Source of the DNA: Escarpia spicata
Lineage: Eukaryota > Annelida > Polychaeta > Sabellida > Siboglinidae
DNA length: 64,000 bases
Direction: 5' to 3'
Assembly: GCA_963995525.1 (NCBI GenBank)
Contig: OZ023209.1
Span: 11,346,199-11,410,198, forward strand
Below the pieces are notes generated by a model that worked only from the letters and a program-made list of their open reading frames with translations, did no database searches and was not told where the DNA came from. A program made the translations under genes and the position numbers. Numbering within the stretch: position 1 is the first letter of the stretch; every line of letters starts with the position of its first letter. Shown piece after piece: positions 38,215 to 50,764 of the stretch.

Positions 38215-38337
38215 TCACTGGCATAAGCACAGCAGTGCAGCCATATTTAGCGTTGCATTAAACAAACTCATATCCGCTATTCCGCAGCAGACAACCGTCA
38301 CTAACAGAGCGGATGCCACAAGAATGCGTCGCAACAT
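38215..38337 (-). pseudogene. signal-peptide-like small ORF, relative of the lectin exon 1 candidate
   Basis: The 40-codon frame starts MLRRILVASALLVTVVCCG, then IADMSLF. The part from VCCG to MSL is shared with the right-arm exon at 58644 (VCCGITGMSL). Here the donor GTAAGT of that exon is replaced by TTAATG, so splicing is lost and the frame reads on to a stop. It suggests a third, fragmentary copy of the lectin 5' end. Confidence 0.5.
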
Positions 38338-38343
38338 GTCTCT

Positions 38344-39066
38344 TTCTCCTCACACAGACAGAAAACTTATTTTTGGCTAGACAGTCGAAGCGCCAACCAG
38401 AGACTCCTACCTCAGTAGAATCGGGCGCGCAATGTTAAGGCTGCATTTTGATATCAATCACAACCTTGTAAGCGCCCCGACGATGTTCTATTCTTACCAT
38501 GGAGGGACTGAGGCAGGTAGGGTGAATTGTTCTAACCTGTGCTGACATAACAACTACCCAAACACGGTGACCTATGTATTCGTTTGATGAAACATCTTAT
38601 TTTCGTCGTTTTTATCTGCCCTTTATGTTTTCAAACGGCAGCGATCTAGCCACGCACCTATCGTAAAGGTCGCTCAAGTGGCAACGGAAGAAAACATGAC
38701 AAATTAAGAAGATGCGTCCCGCAGAAAGGCTAGGGCAATACGGGTGAGTTATTGCGTTTATGATCACATTTTGTTGTAATGTTTATGTAGAGCAAAACAG
38801 TGACAATGGGAGTTAAACCATTAATCAACATTGCAATGATACGTTTACATCCGTTCTGTTGTGCAATCACCTAACTACGTTCAAGTGTAAGTGCCCATTC
38901 ACGCATCATTCGCTTCTAGCACACGTAACATCTAGTAAACTCAATTCCCATTCACTCTCACTCGTGTCGGGACCAAGGGTTGAACCATATGGCTCCAAAC
39001 AACCCGTCGTTAGACACCACAGTCCCCTTCACACCATCCGTCGGAGTGCCAATGAGAGTCAAACTA
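38344..39066. other. no gene recognised
   Basis: No open frame with motif support. Confidence 0.4.
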
Positions 39067-39321
39067 CTAGCAGCTAGGACCGTGTACTCAGAACTCAATT
39101 TATTTAACCTATAAATACGTTACATATACAATGATTAACGTAAATAATAGATAAAGTCGGGATACTCCAATTAATATGTATAGTATCGCTAGCAGCTAGG
39201 ACCGTGTACTCAAAACTCAGAATCAATTTATTTGACTTATAAATACGATACATATACAATGATTAACGTAAGTAACATATAAAGTTGGGATACTCCCATT
39301 AAGATGTGTAATATCGTTAGC
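39067..39321 (+). repeat. tandem duplication, unit about 122-130 bp, two copies
   Basis: Each copy starts CTAGCAGCTAGGACCGTG and contains ACATATACAATGATTAACG and GGGATACTCC. The second copy has a small insertion. The stretch after it to 39800 has no gene. Confidence 0.85.
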
Positions 39322-39834
39322 GCAGGAGCCACCCCATTAATATAAATAACAACAACTTGTTTTTATAGTTGATAATTACTCAATGTATCAACATACATAT
39401 ATAATACAAGGACTGATTATATGTATTCGTGTACACGTTGACATACATATGGATACTTACGCATACATTTCAATATGGATTGCGCGAATTACAAATAAAG
39501 CAATTATGGATACGGCGAGTGGATTCATAGTTTAAAATAACAAAGTGTTTTGGGTATGTTGAAAAACCATATAGACTGTGGGTGTAAATTTTATTAATGA
39601 TAATATTTTGTGTATTGTTAACTGTCTTTATTATGTTGTGTCTAATGCATTTTTTGGCAAATTCATGTTAGAATCTGGACATATACAGATTGTTTATTTC
39701 ACGCGTGCAGTGCTGATTAATATTACAGAGTGTGTGTTTGTAAACACATTGAAGTTGTAGGGTAAAAGATTATTAATTAATTTATAATACTGAGTGATAT
39801 TTTTATTTATTTCACAGTCAGTTTATCTTTCGTT

Positions 39835-39877
39835 CTCGTGACGTTTCGACTGCGTTCAGCAGTCTTCTTCAGACGAC
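39835..39877 (-). ncRNA. hammerhead ribozyme-type core of the Penelope-like element
   Basis: On the minus strand: stem I strand TCGT, then CTGAAGA (position 7 of the core is variable), A, a 6-bp stem II GACTGC/GCAGTC with loop TGAAC, GAAA, CGTC, and the other stem I strand ACGA. Helix III is minimal (ACGT, self-complementary), as described for the small hammerheads of Penelope-like elements that are thought to work as dimers. The cleavage would follow the C of CGTC. The full conserved core is seen; activity is untested. Confidence 0.65.
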
Positions 39878-40439
39878 TACCGCTAGATGGCGACCCGGTG
39901 ACACGGTAGTCCTTCAGCGCAGACGTAGTCACTCAGGTGTGTGCCCCTGGGCTGCGTCCTGTGTGGCTCTTCAAGAGATCGTCGTAGATGGGGTAAGATC
40001 ACATTAAGGAATCGTCCGCCATTACCGACCGAAAAAGTGCCCTTGACAATATCGTTTTGGTGTGACGTGTGAATTTGTTTCGAGCACTTTGACACGGAAC
40101 GTGTTAGTCCAGTGAATACTGAATGTACTACTGCATTAGATTGTTCACGAGGTAGCAATAAATATACGCTAGTCGCTCGAGTATTCGCACGGTGGCTATT
40201 TTGCAGCACGCACCAATATTTCAAAATATGTCACCAGATTGGGACGAAATTGTGGGGTGTCATGTTTGGGTGGATTTTTCTGAAAAATGAGTTTTCGACA
40301 GCACTTGTTTCAATGGAGGGTAAACATGCTGTGAAATTTTCAAGAAAATCAAATTTGGCAGGAAATTAAGGAAACGTTAATTGGCCGCCTATGTAAAATT
40401 TAAATGTGGTCTTACCCCAGATGTGTGAAAGCCGGTACC

Positions 40440-41975
40440 GTCCTTTCGTCTCGGTTTATGCAGGCCTTTGTTTTTCTAATCCAGATCGCTTCTTTGATGC
40501 TTCTTGTCCTCCAGTCCGACTCCCTGTCCACAAATTTGGCCCCCTCCCAGTCTACTATGTAATTTTGCTGTGGCATATGGTCTGTGATGGTTGATATGTT
40601 CCTCTCCTTTTCCGATGTTTTTTAATGTTTCTGGTGTAGGGTCTGTTCATTGTTGCTTTGTCTGCGTCATCTCTGTGTTCTCTGATGCGGGTTCCAAGTG
40701 TGCGTTAGGTTTCTCCGATGTATGTGGCATTGCAGTTCTTACATGATATAGCGTACACTCCTTCACACATCTTGTGTGGTTACACATTGTCTTTTAGTCT
40801 TACCAGTGACTTTTGATGGTGTTGTGAGGTTTCATTGCTGTGTTCACTTTGTATTTCTTCATGATCCGCGATGTGGTTTCGGATAATCCTTGGACATACG
40901 GAAGTACTACCATGCCTTTGCCCATGTCTTTTTTCACTGTCTTCTTCCTGGTGTTGGCTTCATTCTTTTGTTTCATTTTTTCTGTACCGGTGATATGATC
41001 CACTGTGGATACCCGCATCTCTTTAGGAATTCTTTGATGTGTTATCTTTCTTTGCCTTCATCTTCCTCCTCTGTGACAAGAGTTTCACATCTGTTTAGAA
41101 GCATATGGATCACTCCCATCTTCTGGTGTAATGGATGATGTGAGGAGAAATTTATATATTGATCCATGTGGGTACTCTTTCGGAAGATCAGAAGTTTCAC
41201 CTCCGCCGATTCCTTTCTGACTAGTAATGTCTCTAAAAATGGCATATTTTCTTCCGTTTCCTCTTCGTGTGTACATTTTATGCTGTTAGTTTCATCCACT
41301 GTGTTAAGATGGTCGGTCAGATGTTTTGTCTTCCCTGCCTCTATAACTTCGAGAATGTCATCAACATTCTTGGTTTACACGTGACAGGGGCTGTGGTGAT
41401 GGTCTCTTTCTCGACACATTCCATGAAGAGTTTGGCAACAATGGGAGACACACGGCTACCCATGGCTGTGGTGCAAATTTATGTTGGTATACAGTGTTTC
41501 TGAATGTGAAGTAGGTTGTGTTCAGAACAAAGTCCAGTAGTTCCATAATGTCTTCTATTTCCAGTCTTGTCCGGTCTGCTAATGTGGCATCATTCTGTAG
41601 GTCTTGGTTATCTCCATTGTTTTCGGTATAGTTGTGTTCGTGAACAGAGACACGACATCATGAGAGCTGAACATTTCATCTTCGTGTAACGTCAGTGATT
41701 TCAGTTCCTCTGCCAGGTGTCTTGAGTTTTTCACATGGTGTTGCGTCAGTCCTACCATAGGGCCAAGAAGATCTGCCAAGCTTCGTGACACGTTGTATGC
41801 TATTGGGCCAGTATAGTCCACAACAAGTCATAGGGGGGGGGGTGTATTTTGTGTGTGTATTTTTTGTGAACAGTACAGTCTAGGGGTAGCTTCTGCTGAG
41901 TGATAAAGGTAATGGTACTGTTGTTTTGTGATCTTACCCTTTCTCTTTAGTCTGGTGAAGATAGCAATTCGTTTT
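40440..41975 (-). pseudogene. Penelope-like RT and GIY-YIG endonuclease, several stops
   Basis: RT pieces are RLKRKGKITKQQYHYL, then GPIAYNVSRSLADLLGPMVG, TQHHVKNSRHLAEELKSLTL and SSHDVVSLFTNTTI (41580-41975), then LLDFVLNTTYFTFRNTVYQ (41440-41546), PFLETLLVRK, the THMDQYINFSSHHPLHQK block (41080-41230), and STAMKPHNTIKSHW. The GIY-YIG part is at about 40600-40780: EGVYAISCKNCNATYIGET with the paired cysteines, then an R-E-H block. Stops and frameshifts are scattered throughout, so the element is inactive. Confidence 0.8.
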
Positions 41976-42856
41976 TTTCTTCTAGAAAGCAGTCGAAACG
42001 TCACGAGAACAAAAGGTAAATTGACTGTGAAATAAGTAACAATATAACTCATTTGAACCACCCCGTCTGATGAATCTGTTCACTCATAATTTATAGTAAA
42101 CGTTTAATTGTTGGATTTTATAAATGTCATTGCTCACTAAAATACCAGCTGAGGATTTGAAGAATCCTTTTAACAAACTACATACAAAAGTATCAACGAG
42201 TGGTCCATGATATTCTGAAAGTCGTTTTTGCATAGTAATTTTAGGAAAGAAACTATGTGAAGAGATTGTGTCAAAATATTCACATATTATGGGTTTTTCG
42301 TTTTTTTAAGCAAATCAATATTGTCATCTCCTGCAATTATTATTTCACATTTAGATTTTTGTAAATAAACGAAATTTGATGCAAATTCGCCTATGCATAT
42401 AAGGTAGTTTTCAATTATATATCTCTAGGTGGTGTATATATTTCCAAGAATTAGTTTTTTCTTCATGAATATTTACAGATTTGTAATTGTACTTGTTGCT
42501 GAGGTAGATTGCCAAGCCAAAAGTAAATTTGTGCATTTAAACTTTGACAGTTTGGGCTTACCAAGATAAATTTGCTTTGCTCGTTAAATGGCTTATTAAA
42601 TTATCATCGTCAAAGTATGGTGACTGTTGAAATGGTTCAATATCCCCATATTCATTCATTTCATCCGTTTTTAATATGTGATAGAGAGAAGTTTTTCTCT
42701 AGACCTCCAACTTGCGCTAAGAAATAATTGTTATTAATCATATTTGAAAATTGGATAAACAATAATGCTCTATGATTACTGAACATTCTTCAGGATAGTT
42801 CGTTTTCAAATTAGAAACTTTCATTTTTCATATCCAAGAATCATGTTCAATTACCT

Positions 42857-42900
42857 GGTAGAGGCTTTCGTTGACGTGTCACGCCGACTTCATCAGTACC
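42857..42900 (-). ncRNA. hammerhead ribozyme-type core, left arm
   Basis: GGTA, CTGATGA, a stem II of GTCGGCGT/ACGTCAAC type, GAAA, GCCTC, TACC. Stem I is 4 bp (GGTA/TACC) and helix III is again minimal. It follows the Penelope-like ORF end in the sense direction, where such ribozymes are expected. Confidence 0.65.
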
Positions 42901-43034
42901 TATGACGCTGAATGACGTCATCGTACACGTGAGGCAGTTCGTAATTGCCCTCGTCTCAGTTGATGGGTGTTTTGGTTTTTCTGATCCAGATGGCGAACTG
43001 CCTCACGTGTACGATGACGTCATTCAGCGTCATA

Positions 43035-43078
43035 GGTACTGATGAAGTCGGCGTGACACGTCAACGAAAGCCTCTACC
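43035..43078 (+). ncRNA. hammerhead ribozyme-type core, right arm (inverted copy)
   Basis: The same 44 bases as the left-arm motif on the opposite strand, with CTGATGA at 43039-43045 and GAAA at 43066-43069. Both strands of this locus therefore encode the motif. Confidence 0.65.
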
Positions 43079-43127
43079 AGGTAATTTAACATGATTCTTG
43101 GATATGAAAAATGAAAGTTTCTAATTT

Positions 43128-44640
43128 AATAATGCTCTATGTTTATAGGACCATCATATAAACATGGACTAGACATTGTGAAAGAGCTGCACAAGCTATA
43201 TCCTAATACAAATACATTTTGTAAAAGTGAATATTACGAATATTCCACATGCATATATAAAAACGTACTTATTGCATTAGGACAAAATGTGTGAAAATAT
43301 ATTATAGCATATGTACTGCCACAACATGAACGTAGAGAGAGATTAACGTAAGTATATTGAACAAAACACAAAATGGTTATTGCGTAGACACTACTAAAAC
43401 TAAACGTAGTGAAAAGAAAATGTATAAACATTGCCCTCCAAAAAATGAAAACAACGTGAATATTGACTGTATATCGATATATATCGAAGCACACCATATA
43501 CCTGTAGACTGAAATGTAAATAATATGAAATTGCACTATTTAAATACAACGTCATTTTATGTTCGCTCAAGAGTAAATGTCAGCAAAAAAGCATATATAA
43601 AAACATGATATGCTTTACAGAAAACACCCAGAAAACATCATAGGTACTATAACGTTCTTTGACAACATTTTGTGATTGAGCCTGTGCAATAACGTTAACA
43701 CAGATAAAACGAATTTTGACATAGCGTTAAGTAAAATGGCTCATACCAAACACGAAATACCACGACCTTTCACATACAGTTCATCGGTAGTAGCATTGGT
43801 GCCATTACCTGATTGTACTGAGAGTAATGTTTCTAGCTATAGCTGATATTTTTCCAGTTTCCGCTACTAGCCGGTAATAAATTTGTAGGAAAAACGGGTT
43901 TCTTATAATGGCAACAGTAACTTGTCACTGTTTTTTCTTTTTCCTTTAAAGCAAAGACTTGTATTACAATAAAGCATTTAGTTCATTGTTTTATTTTATG
44001 TATTAAATAGCTAACGGTTGATGTAAATGAAATATATTATAGTTGTAGTTCTGCTAGTGTTGCACAGGTACATGTGATGTGTCTACCTGCGTTTACTACT
44101 TATAGAGATGCTGTCAGTTTTAAATGTTACCCAACATTTACATTTTGAAATGCCACATTTCGTTGACACTGTTGTCAACGCATTATTTATCAGAACATTT
44201 ATAAATGATATGTGTCTTGATTGCAATATTCATTAGATCTAGCTAAGGATCTGCTTAAACAAAACATATTATAACCAGTACACAACCAGTGATAGATATA
44301 TTATAATCACTACATTACCCCTGATATATACCATACGCAGTCATATTATAAACAGTGCACAACCACTGACATATATATTATTATCACCTCACTACCCTTG
44401 ACATATACCCTCCGCAGTGTATTGAAGTTAGCTGAATCAATTGTACATTTTCCTAATAAATAATTTCGATGGAATTCATCACAAATGACCATCACAATAT
44501 ATATCGATATAATAACTCCGCGTACGCGGAGTTTCCAGTTCGCACAAGCGTTCAGATAATGAAAAGGCATGCACATGAATATTCGGTACCGTCCTTCAGA
44601 CATCGGTTATCTCCGTTGAGATTTATGGGACAAGAAAAAC
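43128..44640. other. no gene recognised; holds one inverted dispersed repeat
   Basis: 43880-44160 on the minus strand resembles 37150-37360. Landmarks are AAACGGGTTTCTTA at about 43892 and CATTTACATTTTGAAATG near 44138. Nothing else is supported. Confidence 0.45.
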
Positions 44641-44649
44641 ATCCTGCAT

Positions 44650-45800
44650 ATTTATATGTGTTCATGGGTTGATTTTCTGGCCAAAAAATGGCCCCCACGC
44701 TCTAACGTTGCGGTAACCTTTTTTAAAAATTGGTACACAATAACATGTGTCAAGTTACATTGTAACCCATTGTCCATAGTAAATTGGTACACAATAACAT
44801 GTGTAAAGTTACATTGTAACCCACTGTCCATAGTAAATTGGTTTATGTTATTGTGAGACTCACTGACAATACTCTTCGTCATTTGGAGCAATTTTGCAAA
44901 TCTGTATTGGTACACATATTGATTTCCTGGCAAAACACATCATTACCCAATAAGGTCTTAAACGTCTTTTTGTCGTTAAAATACGTATTAAAACACCAGT
45001 GCAAACATTTAGCCAAATGAAATAGCTTTTACTTGTATAGCACCTTTTCATATATTACTCCTGGTCATATTGAGTAATTTCACAGCTTTCTGTAGGTACG
45101 AGCATTGATTTTGTAGTAAAACAGTATCCCACAATGTAATGTATCGAGTGCCTGTGTTGTTCCCACAATACATGTTAAAGCACCAGATATTTATATTGAT
45201 TTCCTGGCAGAAATATTACCTCACTCGGCAAAGTTGCGAGTGTATTTTTATTCCCCAAATATACGTTGAGACACCACTGTAAAGTGGTAAGAAAATCATA
45301 TTGGTATTTTGCTGTTGTTGCAAATGTAGACATTACATCTGATCATATTGAGCCATTGTGCATCTTTTTTATAGATGCAAACATTGATTTTCTGGCTAAA
45401 AGAATCTACCACCTTGTTAAGTCGAGAGTGGTCTATTTTGCCTCAGTGATATGTATGAAACATCATTGTAATGTGTAACAAAACTAAATAAACATTGTTG
45501 TGATGGAGACACGTGTAGACATACATTTTTAATTTGCTTTACATATTTTATACCTGTCTGTGGGTGCAAGATTTGACTTTTTTGCCAAAACTGCACCCCA
45601 CATGTACTGTAAAGTCAACCATTTTAACTTTTTTGCACGTCAAATTAGTTGGTGTTATTGTATCATCCACGAACATTTCTCCTGGTCAAGTAGAGCTATT
45701 TTTATGTCCATAGGTTGCATATGTTAATTTTCTTAACTAGAACTTTTACACCTTTGGCAAAAAGGCACGTGTGACATAACAGGGTGGAGGAGGTTTTTGG
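44650..45800 (+). repeat. degenerate satellite, spacing about 180-190 bp
   Basis: The string (A)TTGATTTYCTGGCMAAA recurs near 44667, 44918, 45108, 45209, 45385 and 45570. It is usually followed by a C/A-rich stretch, then ACGT.TTAAA.CACCA and CT..TCATATTGAG.. strings. Spacing is irregular in part. Confidence 0.55.
44731..44838 (+). repeat. 54-bp perfect-type tandem duplication
   Basis: TGGTACACAATAACATGTGT starts both copies (44731 and 44785), with two base differences between them. It lies inside the degenerate satellite. Confidence 0.9.
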
Positions 45801-47309
45801 CCACATATAAAGACATATTGATACACTCAATGAGAGGTGTCACATTGCTCCAGATGGCCGAATATACTGCTAACAGGTAACACAGTAGCAAACACAATGT
45901 TATGCGGTTAAATGGTTACACTTGATGAGTGTATCTTTGACAAAATGGACACTCGTGCCTTTATACGGTAGAGTAGTGTTTTAGCCATAAATCAAACCAT
46001 GCACCAATAAGAGACGCCAAATTATAAAAATGATGTAATGCTTCAAGCAACCACTTTCACTCCGGAAGATTTTGTAGCGACGAAATACATTTTATTTTTG
46101 TTCAAGGTCATTAAAGGTCAACAGAAAAATGGCAACATCCTAGTTCTCGTTGCTAAGCCCTATTAGGATACATTGATAAAGGTGGCCATAAATTTATATT
46201 CCATGCTTACGGGAGCCCAACCCTAATACGTTGGCCACCCCTACTATTATTTGTTGGACAGATACACCACTGTTGCTACCACGACAATCTGTCCAACCTG
46301 TATAGCATATAGAAAGTAATAAAACATTGATAATAGTTTGTTTTCAAAATATTTTACTTAACGATGATAAACTGATTTGAGCACACAGAATATGATTAGT
46401 AAATGAACAATATAGATAGAACATAACACTACATCGCCAGTAAGTAATTTTCATAATTAGCCTTTTTGTGGCCGCCATTTTTAAAATAATGATGGCGGAC
46501 CTCCACTGGCACGCGCATGCATCTAAAACAAACATATATTAATATCAATGGATACTCTGAATGTTAAGAGTTCCAGACACCACTATAAACAATTAGGTAA
46601 TTATTAAAAATAACACCATAATGGAAAATTAGCACAATTTGTATGGTGCGTATAACAAATTGGAAAGCTCACTATCTCCCCATCAAATTCAGGTATAACT
46701 TGGAACTGTCAATGTGTGCAATGACTGCGGCTAGTGTAGAGAAAGTCTAACAAGGTATATATGTTCATCATCATTAAAAGACAATGTGTGGCATTTTGAC
46801 TAATGGCGTCCGTGTACAGCAAATGACGCGACGGATGTGCGTCACTGAATGTCGACAACAGACGCAAATACTGTTGAAAGGCGGCGGGGACTACTCTCCG
46901 GCAACGGTCGTGTCCGAGAACAGCATTGCGGGCAGACGGCGACACTGCCAAAGGGCAATGTATTCACCATGCACGGCTACATTTTAACATCTGGTAAGTG
47001 CATTATGTGATTTTCTTTACCAGCATGCTTTTGCTGCGTTATAATATATCAATCAATGCAACGACACGAAAATGACATCCTTCACAAAATGTCTTTGCAA
47101 ATGGGCGTTTGATGTCTTCACAAGTGACCGTTTTCGAAGTTTTGTATTGAATTCCGTTACTTAGCATTGCTGCTGTCCTATTCACATTATGATCACTGTT
47201 AAATATCAACTGCATGCTACAAGTTTCAAATCAGTCGAATGTGTTGTACTTGTTTGCACACAATGTACCACGTTAGACTACCAGTGACGTCTGAGTGTCA
47301 AATCTCCTA
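45801..47309. other. no gene recognised
   Basis: No supported exon. A short imperfect palindrome at 46470-46501 (GGCCGCCATTTTT, a short A/T-rich loop, then GATGGCGGACC) recalls the terminal modules of the 60.9-64 kb element. Confidence 0.4.
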
Positions 47310-50300
47310 TTATTTTTTTTATTATTATGTTTTTATTTAAGACAAAAGTCCCTATTTACATATAATACAAGTAAATCCAAAATATAAATAAATAAAACAC
47401 AAAGATAGAGTCACACATGAAATAAAAATAGATGGTTAATAAAAGATATATATAAAATGTGCATTCAACTTTAAGTATACAATTGGGTAGTCCAATATTT
47501 AAACATAGGACTTCTAAAATGTATATCAGCATAAATATAATTAACAAAAAGTGGTTTTTTAGTTTGTTGAAGACGACATAGTAAGGTATATATGGATGAA
47601 TGCATACGTTCATTAAAATATTTAACACAGTTTGTAACAAACATAAAACTTGCAATACAACGTGACAACAAATTGTGTAAAATTCTAAAATTGTTGTTAT
47701 AGGCAACAGTAGTTAGTACCTTTCAAACTCTGTTTTTATATACACCAAAGAATTTAGGTGTACATAGTATCACAGTAAGAGAGAAATAGGTAAGTTTAAT
47801 GGTAGAGCTGCAAAAGCGAAATGTTCGTGCTACGACGTTGGTCTGAGCATATAGGCATCTTTTCTGTCTGGCAATGTCGTCATCGTCAGTAAAATTATTG
47901 TAATTATATGACCCAGATATTTGCATTTGATATTGTGAGGTAACGGACGATTATTGAGAGTGACAGGATGAATATTGTTCATGTCATGAGGTTTGTTGTC
48001 AATAACCATACACTATGACTTGTTGGCATTATGTTATATTAAACATTTCGCCATACTTGGCACAACAACCTGTTAGTTTTCTCAACCCAGAAACACTACG
48101 TGAACAAATACAGAGATCATCTGTATACATCAAATGATTCATTGTGGTGCCTGCATAAAGACATCCAATTTGTAATTTGTTAAGATTTACACTTAAGTCA
48201 TCCATGTACACATTAAAAAGGTGGGGTGAAAGGATTCCACCTGGTTTAACACCATTTGAGACTGTAAAATCTAGAACAGCTCTGACACCATCTGACAGTG
48301 AATGTCTGGATACTGTACCAGTGATACAGAACGCGCACAATGAAAGCAGGACAGCCACGGTCAATTAGTTTAGTGAATAGCTTGCTACGGTTCACTTTGT
48401 CGAAGGCTTTGGATGCATCCAACATAGTGACATACATAGAAGAGCCATTCACTGTGTAGTGCCGAAAATGTTATTTTAATAGAAATATGAGCATCTCAGT
48501 TGAATGATGCTTTTAAAATCCAAACTGGTTGGCACACATTGTGAAGAAAATGGTAGCCTTTGATAATATTAACGATTCATATAATTTACTAGCAATTGTT
48601 GCAAGAGCAATAGGTCTGTAGTTATTGTTATCAGACAAATCACCAGCTTTGTTTTTAATTATTGGAGCTGTTATTATGACCATCATAGCGTCATGTAAAA
48701 ACCCATGAATTAACAAGCTGCTGAATAGCACTGACATATAAACATGAAGTTTTTCATTAGCATACTTAAAATGTTCATTACTTATACAGTCATAACCAGG
48801 AGTTTTTTGTGTAGGCATTGCCTGAATTATGTCTTGTATTTCCTTAGCATCAACCATCTTTTGATCATTAAATTGCATATTGCATACATGTCAATTTTTC
48901 TAGTATGTGATGGAGAGCCAGGCACATAATTAAGCAGAGACTGGTAAAGATGACGCCACATATTCTTTACATTTTCAGCACCACCAGCACCGCCAACATT
49001 GCTAGGATTTGTCAACTTGGCATTGTTCATTTGTTTGATATTTTTCCAGACGTTTTTAAAGTCATTACTACTTAGTTTTGAAGCAAGTCGTTCGGCTTTA
49101 AGGGCTTCAGCACTTTTTCACAGAGTCTTTCATTATGCTTACATTGAGCACGTTTAATTTTCATTATGTCATACAAAGGACCATGTTGGGGACTCCCTGC
49201 AGACCGCCACATAGGAAAAGACTCTCTAGCAACCTGGTGGGAGTCTCTGACCATATCATTCCAACCAAGAACGGCGTGCTTCGAAGACATGCCATGCGTC
49301 TTAGTAGGTATTATTTCAGAGGCATCCATGAATGTGAATTAATAGAGTCTTAATAAAATTTGCATAGCAGTATCTGATGGGCTTCATCATTACAATTCGG
49401 GTCTGTACAGCGTAAACCATCTTGAGTTACATCAATGGCAGATAAAAGCACACTAGTTTGAGTGTAATAGTTGCGAAGGTCTTGGTGAGTGGCAGCCCCC
49501 CACATAGGACAAGGCTGTCGAATTTGCTCCTGAGTGGATGCTTCAGAAGTAGGTAATAAGTTGACAGATATGGTAAAGCATAAGGGTAGGTGGTCAGAAA
49601 AGACACAATCATAATTAACTGCCATATCAGAGATTGATGAGTGACTGGAGTGAGTGCTGACCACATGGTCCATCCCGCTCCTTGAGCCACGAGCATCACT
49701 GACATAAGTAAAAGCATCGAAAGGGAGACACTTAATGTCACTTAGAATAATGTGACATTCATTAATAAAAGCATTGAGAGACAGACTGGGCTTGTTAATT
49801 TCCGCATTAAAATCCCCAATGATGAATATCTTAGCTGATTCAAATGAATCGCTTATAGCCTGTAGCTTGCCTAAAAAGCTTGATATTCAACGGAATTGTC
49901 ATCACTCTGATACGGTAAATATACATTAAGAATCAGAATAATGGCATTAGACGTGATGATTTTCAGACCAAGTAGTCTCTGCTCATCGACATAAAATATA
50001 GGTTCAACAAATGGGTCGAGTGAACGTCTCCATAAAAAGCAAAGCCCGCCATGAGGGCGTCCACTCAAACCATCATAAAAATCAATAGAACTAATACCTC
50101 TGGCATTGAAATCAGGGTGAACAGAATTGAGGTAGGAAAGGCACTGTTCAGAAAGCCAATGTTCTTGCACTGCAAGAATATCACAGGATTTTAAAATGTT
50201 AAGCACGTCGTAAGCACTGTTCCGTATGCTTCTGGCATTAAATAAAGTACTACGGAGTTGATAATTTACAGGTGAGTCGAATCTGTTGTTGTGTGTTTCC

Positions 50301-50480
50301 TGGGCGGGGAGTATCGTTCAATCTTTGTTCCAGCAGGCCAGAGATTGGCATCATAGAGTAAGTTCAGTTTGGCAATGTCCATACAGAGTTTAAAGGATGA
50401 ATAAGAGTCATGTTTAGTTGGTAAGCGTTCACATGAGCATTTCATGTTCAAAGTAATTGTCACATAAGTAGACATTTCGG
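47310..50480 (-). mobile_element. LINE B: second copy of the LINE A-like family, decayed
   Basis: The minus strand reads in order: an ORF1 end with DSYSSFKLCMD and LWPAGTKI (50266-50475), an endonuclease (FNARSIRNSAYDVLNILK, ILAVQEHWL, RPHGGLCFLWRRSL; 49870-50250), a linker, RT blocks TPGYDCISNEHFKYA (48513-48878), MLDASKAFDKVNRSKLF (48246-48452) and NGVKPGGILSPHLFNVYMDD with YTDDLCICS (48029-48364), then a 3' UTR. The 3' end at about 47315-47345 is A/T-simple plus TATTTAAGACAAAAGTCC. Stops and frame changes separate the pieces. The catalytic box is YTDD rather than YADD. Confidence 0.8.
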
Positions 50481-50764
50481 CACAAGTTGTGTCTGTGTGA
50501 AATCCTGTTAAGAATTATTCAGCCAGTAGTCACGGTGTGTGGTTTATATTTAGAAGAGGACGGCTTGGATGTGTTAGAGAAGGCCGACTTGGACGTTTTT
50601 TGGCAGTGATGATGCAAAGTTCATACAAAGTCTGCTCACTGTTCTCTCATCTCACACATATGTCGGTTTATCTATAGTTATGTGTATCGTTGGTTGTGTG
50701 ATTGTGTGTTGAAAACCCATCTAAGGAACACTTTGATATAATTGTTGTTCTCGTCTTCTTTCCC
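50481..50764. other. no gene recognised
   Basis: Spacer between LINE B and the GC-rich upstream region of the B-box exon. Confidence 0.4.

Larger units (their letters stand above)
39803..42035 (-). mobile_element. Penelope-like element with inverted terminal segment
   Basis: Both ends carry the same ~55-bp sequence in opposite orientation: CGTTCTCGTGACGTTTCGAC on the plus strand at 39831-39850, and its reverse complement near 41992-42010. Between them the minus strand encodes a Penelope-type RT and a GIY-YIG nuclease. A hammerhead-type core sits in the 3' terminal segment. Inverted 5' end copies are usual for this class. Confidence 0.85.
42808..43127 (-). mobile_element. second Penelope-like relic forming a long palindrome
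   Basis: The arms 42808-42941 and 42994-43127 are almost perfect inverted repeats (about 134 bp) around a 52-bp spacer. The minus strand of the spacer and left arm reads the end of a Penelope-like ORF (FAIWIRKTKTPIN, a stop, then DEGNYELPHVYDDVIQRH) followed by a hammerhead core. It is therefore the element's 3' end plus an inverted copy at its 5' side. AATAATGCTCTATG occurs on both sides (42762 and 43128). Confidence 0.8.
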
